Below are positions 37,814 to 39,755 of a stretch of 39,755 nt of DNA, in pieces. This stretch comes from JBDTRY01 sp039931435 (lineage in GTDB: Bacteria > Acidobacteriota > Thermoanaerobaculia > Gp7-AA8), in the NCBI GenBank assembly GCA_039931435.1, contig JBDTRY010000011.1:1-39755 (forward strand), in the 5' to 3' direction. The translations under genes were made by a program, and so were the position numbers. The notes below the pieces were generated by a model. The model was given only the letters and a program-made list of their open reading frames with translations, was not told the DNA's origin and did not search any database. Numbering within the stretch: position 1 is the stretch's first letter; each line of letters begins with the position of its first letter.

Positions 37814-37972
37814 TTACCGCCGCTGGCGAACCAGGGCCTTGAAAACGTCGAACGGCAGTTCTTCGGAGCGGACGATGTGCCTGAGATGATGCAGGGAATG
37901 CTTGCGATCCCTCAGGTCCTCGGCGCTGATGTTGTGCTTTTTCAACAGCTCACTTGCTTTGTGTTCCGGCAT
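37814..37972 (-). CDS. 52-residue helical orphan protein
   Basis: MPEHKASELLKKHNISAEDL begins a short, highly charged, His/Lys/Arg-rich protein (HSLHHLRHIVR) ending ALVRQRR. AGGGAGAGGT directly precedes the ATG at 37972, a very good ribosome site, whereas the longer frame to 38119 has none. It ends 159 bases before the long greA gene on the same strand. No family recognised; size and charge allow a nucleic-acid or protein-binding role, which is speculation. Confidence 0.6.
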   Translation of the reverse strand: MPEHKASELLKKHNISAEDLRDRKHSLHHLRHIVRSEELPFDVFKALVRQRR

Positions 37973-38090
37973 ACCTCTCCCTCGCAATGGACCAGTTGGA
38001 ATTGATGGATGCTGACGAAAGAACCGATTCGGCAGCCCCGCAGAGAACGAGCCGGCCTGAATTGCTATTCCGCACGGCCCCCCGGCCGTG

Positions 38091-38250
38091 GTGGAGTGTA
38101 AAGGCTGAACCGGGACCACCTGGCTTGGTCTCGACGCCGTGAGCTTCGTTGCGCTTCCTCAACATGGTCCCGCTATGCCTTCGTCGGCCCGCCTCGCTCG
38201 CAACGTCAATACCGGCGCCATCTGGTCCCACTTCAGCCTTTACACTCCAC
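38091..38250. mobile_element. 160-bp element with 28-bp inverted termini (possible IS21-derived MITE)
   Basis: The left terminus at 38091-38118 begins GTGGAGTGTAAAGGCTGAA and ends GGGACCA. The inverse of 38223-38250 is identical at 26 of 28 bases (mismatches only at positions 20-21). The 104-base interior carries no gene but has one more TGGTCCC motif at 38165, repeating the right end's TGGTCCCAC. Termini plus an internal repeat of this type recall IS21-family ends. No target duplication is evident. It sits just upstream of the acyltransferase gene. Confidence 0.55.
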
Positions 38251-38262
38251 TAGAATGAAGGG

Positions 38263-39507
38263 ATGAGCGAAGCCACCGAGGTTCCGCCCGCGGACAGTAT
38301 CTCCTCCACGGTCGCTCCCCAGCCACCTCCCCGCGAGCGCCTCGTGGCTCTCGACGCATTCCGCGGAATCACCATCGCCGGAATGCTGCTGGTGAACAAC
38401 CCCGGAAGCTGGACCTTCATCTATCCTCCGCTGGAGCACGCCGAGTGGAACGGCTGGACGCCCACCGACCTGATCTTTCCTTTCTTCCTCTTCATCGTCG
38501 GCATCACCACCCAGATGTCACTCACGGCCCGGCGCGAACGGGGCGCTACGGACCGCGAGCTGACTCTGCAGATTCTGCGCAGAGGGTCGGTGATCGTTCT
38601 CTGCGGCCTCTTTCTGGCCTCGTTCCCGTTCTACACCTGGGGCACGATCGCCAGCATTCCCGACGCCACGATTCTCCAGCGCGTCGCCTACCGTTTCGCC
38701 CACCTGCGATTTCCGGGAGTCCTTCAGCGCATCGGTGTGGTCTACATCATCTCCGCCCTCATAGCTCTGCGCACCAGCGCCCGACAACAGGCGGCGATTC
38801 TCGTTACAGTCCTTCTGAGCTACTGGGCACTGATGACGCTCGTACGCGTTCCCGACAGCGGGCTGCTCGGTGCCGAGGTTCTGGATAAACCGGAGATGGT
38901 TCTCTCGGCGTGGCTGGACAGGCTGGTCTTCGGACCGCACCTGTGGGTCTCGACGAAAACCTGGGATCCCGAAGGAATCCTCTCCACACTCCCCGCCATC
39001 GGCACAGCAATGCTCGGCGGCTTCACTGCCATGTGGCTGCGAACGAGCCGGCCACTTACCGATCGCCTCGCTGGTCTATACGCAGCGGGGTCGCTGACGA
39101 TGGTCGCCGGCCTGATCTGGAACTGGGTTTTCCCGATCAACAAGAACCTCTGGAGCAGCTCGTACGTTCTCTTCACGGCGGGGATGGGTGCACTCACTCT
39201 GGCCACCTGCCTGTGGCTGATCGACGTCAGGAACCTTCGGCGCTGGGCACGTCCCTTCGTCATCTATGGAACGAACCCGCTGATTGCCTTCGTAGGTTCG
39301 GGGATCATGGCCAGGCTGATCTACTCCATGATCAAGGTGCCGCTGGAGGGCAAGCGGGTAGCGCTGGCCACATGGGTCAACCGGACAGCCTTCGCCTCCT
39401 GGCTTCCGCCGCGGGCAGCGTCCCTGGCGTTCGCCATCTCGTTCGTTCTCTTCTGGCTGGGAATCCTTACGGTGCTCCACCGAAAGAATATCGTCATCAA
39501 GGCCTAG
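38263..39507 (+). CDS. DUF5009/HGSNAT-like membrane acyltransferase
   Basis: 414 residues. After a 25-residue Pro-rich N-terminus, about ten hydrophobic segments follow, starting RLVALDAFRGITIAGMLLVNNP. The family motif LEHAEWNGWTPTDLIFPFFLF carries H59, matching the catalytic histidine region of human heparan-alpha-glucosaminide N-acetyltransferase and of bacterial DUF5009 (NagX-like) proteins. It probably moves an acyl or acetyl group across the inner membrane onto a sugar; the substrate is unknown. AAGGG sits directly before the ATG. The inverted-terminus element ends 13 bases upstream of the start. Confidence 0.92.
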   Translation: MSEATEVPPADSISSTVAPQPPPRERLVALDAFRGITIAGMLLVNNPGSWTFIYPPLEHAEWNGWTPTDLIFPFFLFIVGITTQMSLTARRERGATDRELTLQILRRGSVIVLCGLFLASFPFYTWGTIASIPDATILQRVAYRFAHLRFPGVLQRIGVVYIISALIALRTSARQQAAILVTVLLSYWALMTLVRVPDSGLLGAEVLDKPEMVLSAWLDRLVFGPHLWVSTKTWDPEGILSTLPAIGTAMLGGFTAMWLRTSRPLTDRLAGLYAAGSLTMVAGLIWNWVFPINKNLWSSSYVLFTAGMGALTLATCLWLIDVRNLRRWARPFVIYGTNPLIAFVGSGIMARLIYSMIKVPLEGKRVALATWVNRTAFASWLPPRAASLAFAISFVLFWLGILTVLHRKNIVIKA

Positions 39508-39515
39508 ATGCAGTG

Positions 39516-39529
39516 AAGCGTGCACGCTT
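39516..39529. other. Perfect 14-bp palindrome after the acyltransferase gene
   Basis: AAGCGTGCACGCTT reads the same on both strands and lies nine bases after the stop. It has no T-tract and almost no loop, so it is not a standard terminator. It could be an operator or a chance palindrome. Confidence 0.35.
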
Positions 39530-39603
39530 GATTTGATGCAAGCAAAGAGTGCGTGTCATGTTCGGTTCGCATGCGCGTTCCATGGAGAGCCTCACGTCAT
39601 TCT

Positions 39604-39715
39604 GTCATCCTGAGCGTCGAGCGAAGGATCTCTTCCACCCTCCCGGCTGCCATCCGCGAATGGGAGTACGATTCTCGTTGAAGAGATCCTTCGGTCGCTC
39701 TGCTCCCTCAGAGGC
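39604..39715 (+). repeat. Asymmetric intergenic palindromic repeat, copy 4
   Basis: Left arm GTCATCCTGAGCGTCGAGCG and AAGGATCTCTTC, right arm GAAGAGATCCTTCGGTCGC ending CTCCCTCAGAGG; the final GATGAC of the right arm is lost. The centre again has CTCCCGG, GCCA and ATTCTCGTTGA. Same orientation as the other three. It follows the plus-strand acyltransferase gene near the window edge. Confidence 0.85.
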
Positions 39716-39755
39716 TGTGCAGAAATCGAGGGTCGAAACACAACTATTAATTATG

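Overview
The window is high-GC, densely coding bacterial chromosome with no plasmid, phage, tRNA, rRNA or CRISPR signature. The best guess is an Acidobacteriota member. The evidence is a VWFA-related protein of the kind found mainly in acidobacteria (30321-31997), a secreted Asp-box beta-propeller, a Ser/Thr kinase joined to a WD40 propeller, and an asymmetric palindromic intergenic repeat starting GTCATCCTGA. Outer-membrane and lipoprotein genes indicate a Gram-negative envelope. The lineage call is an inference from gene content, not a phylogeny.

Layout: 1-7300 holds the end of an unknown gene, a small exported protein, the Asp-box propeller, maf, an MCE/MlaD-type lipid-transport protein with a barrel-like C-terminus, ddl, and two small proline-rich membrane proteins closed by a clear terminator. 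7495-13921 (minus) is one complete SUF iron-sulfur assembly operon, rrf2-sufB-sufC-sufD-sufS-sufU-sufT. Several of its genes overlap by 1-8 bases, and a promoter with an IscR-like operator precedes rrf2. 14167-15687 is a DUF853/HerA-like ATPase. 15899-22743 reads as an envelope-stress block: MacA-like adaptor, separate ATPase and permease, a lipoprotein with an RGG-like tail, a Spy/CpxP-like protein, and a divergent LytS/LytTR two-component pair. 22750-35557 carries the kinase-WD40 protein, a GT4 glycosyltransferase, a YbaK-type deacylase, an outer-membrane protein, an APC permease, the VWFA protein, a membrane-anchored methyltransferase, PhzF, DinB, a seven-iron ferredoxin and a PH/SHOCT protein. 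35570-39755 holds an unusually long GreA with a CarD-like segment, a 52-residue orphan protein, a 160-bp element with 28-bp inverted termini, and a DUF5009/HGSNAT-like acyltransferase.

No gene-free stretch exceeds 300 bases. The larger gaps hold the four copies of the palindromic repeat (4837, 7337, 33687, 39604), the suf promoter, the mac control region and the inverted-terminus element. The most unusual items are the GreA/CarD-like fusion, the repeat family, the inverted-terminus element (possibly an IS21-derived MITE), the MCE-barrel protein and the 52-residue gene. No clearly new multi-gene system is visible; these are candidate oddities within otherwise recognisable chromosome.
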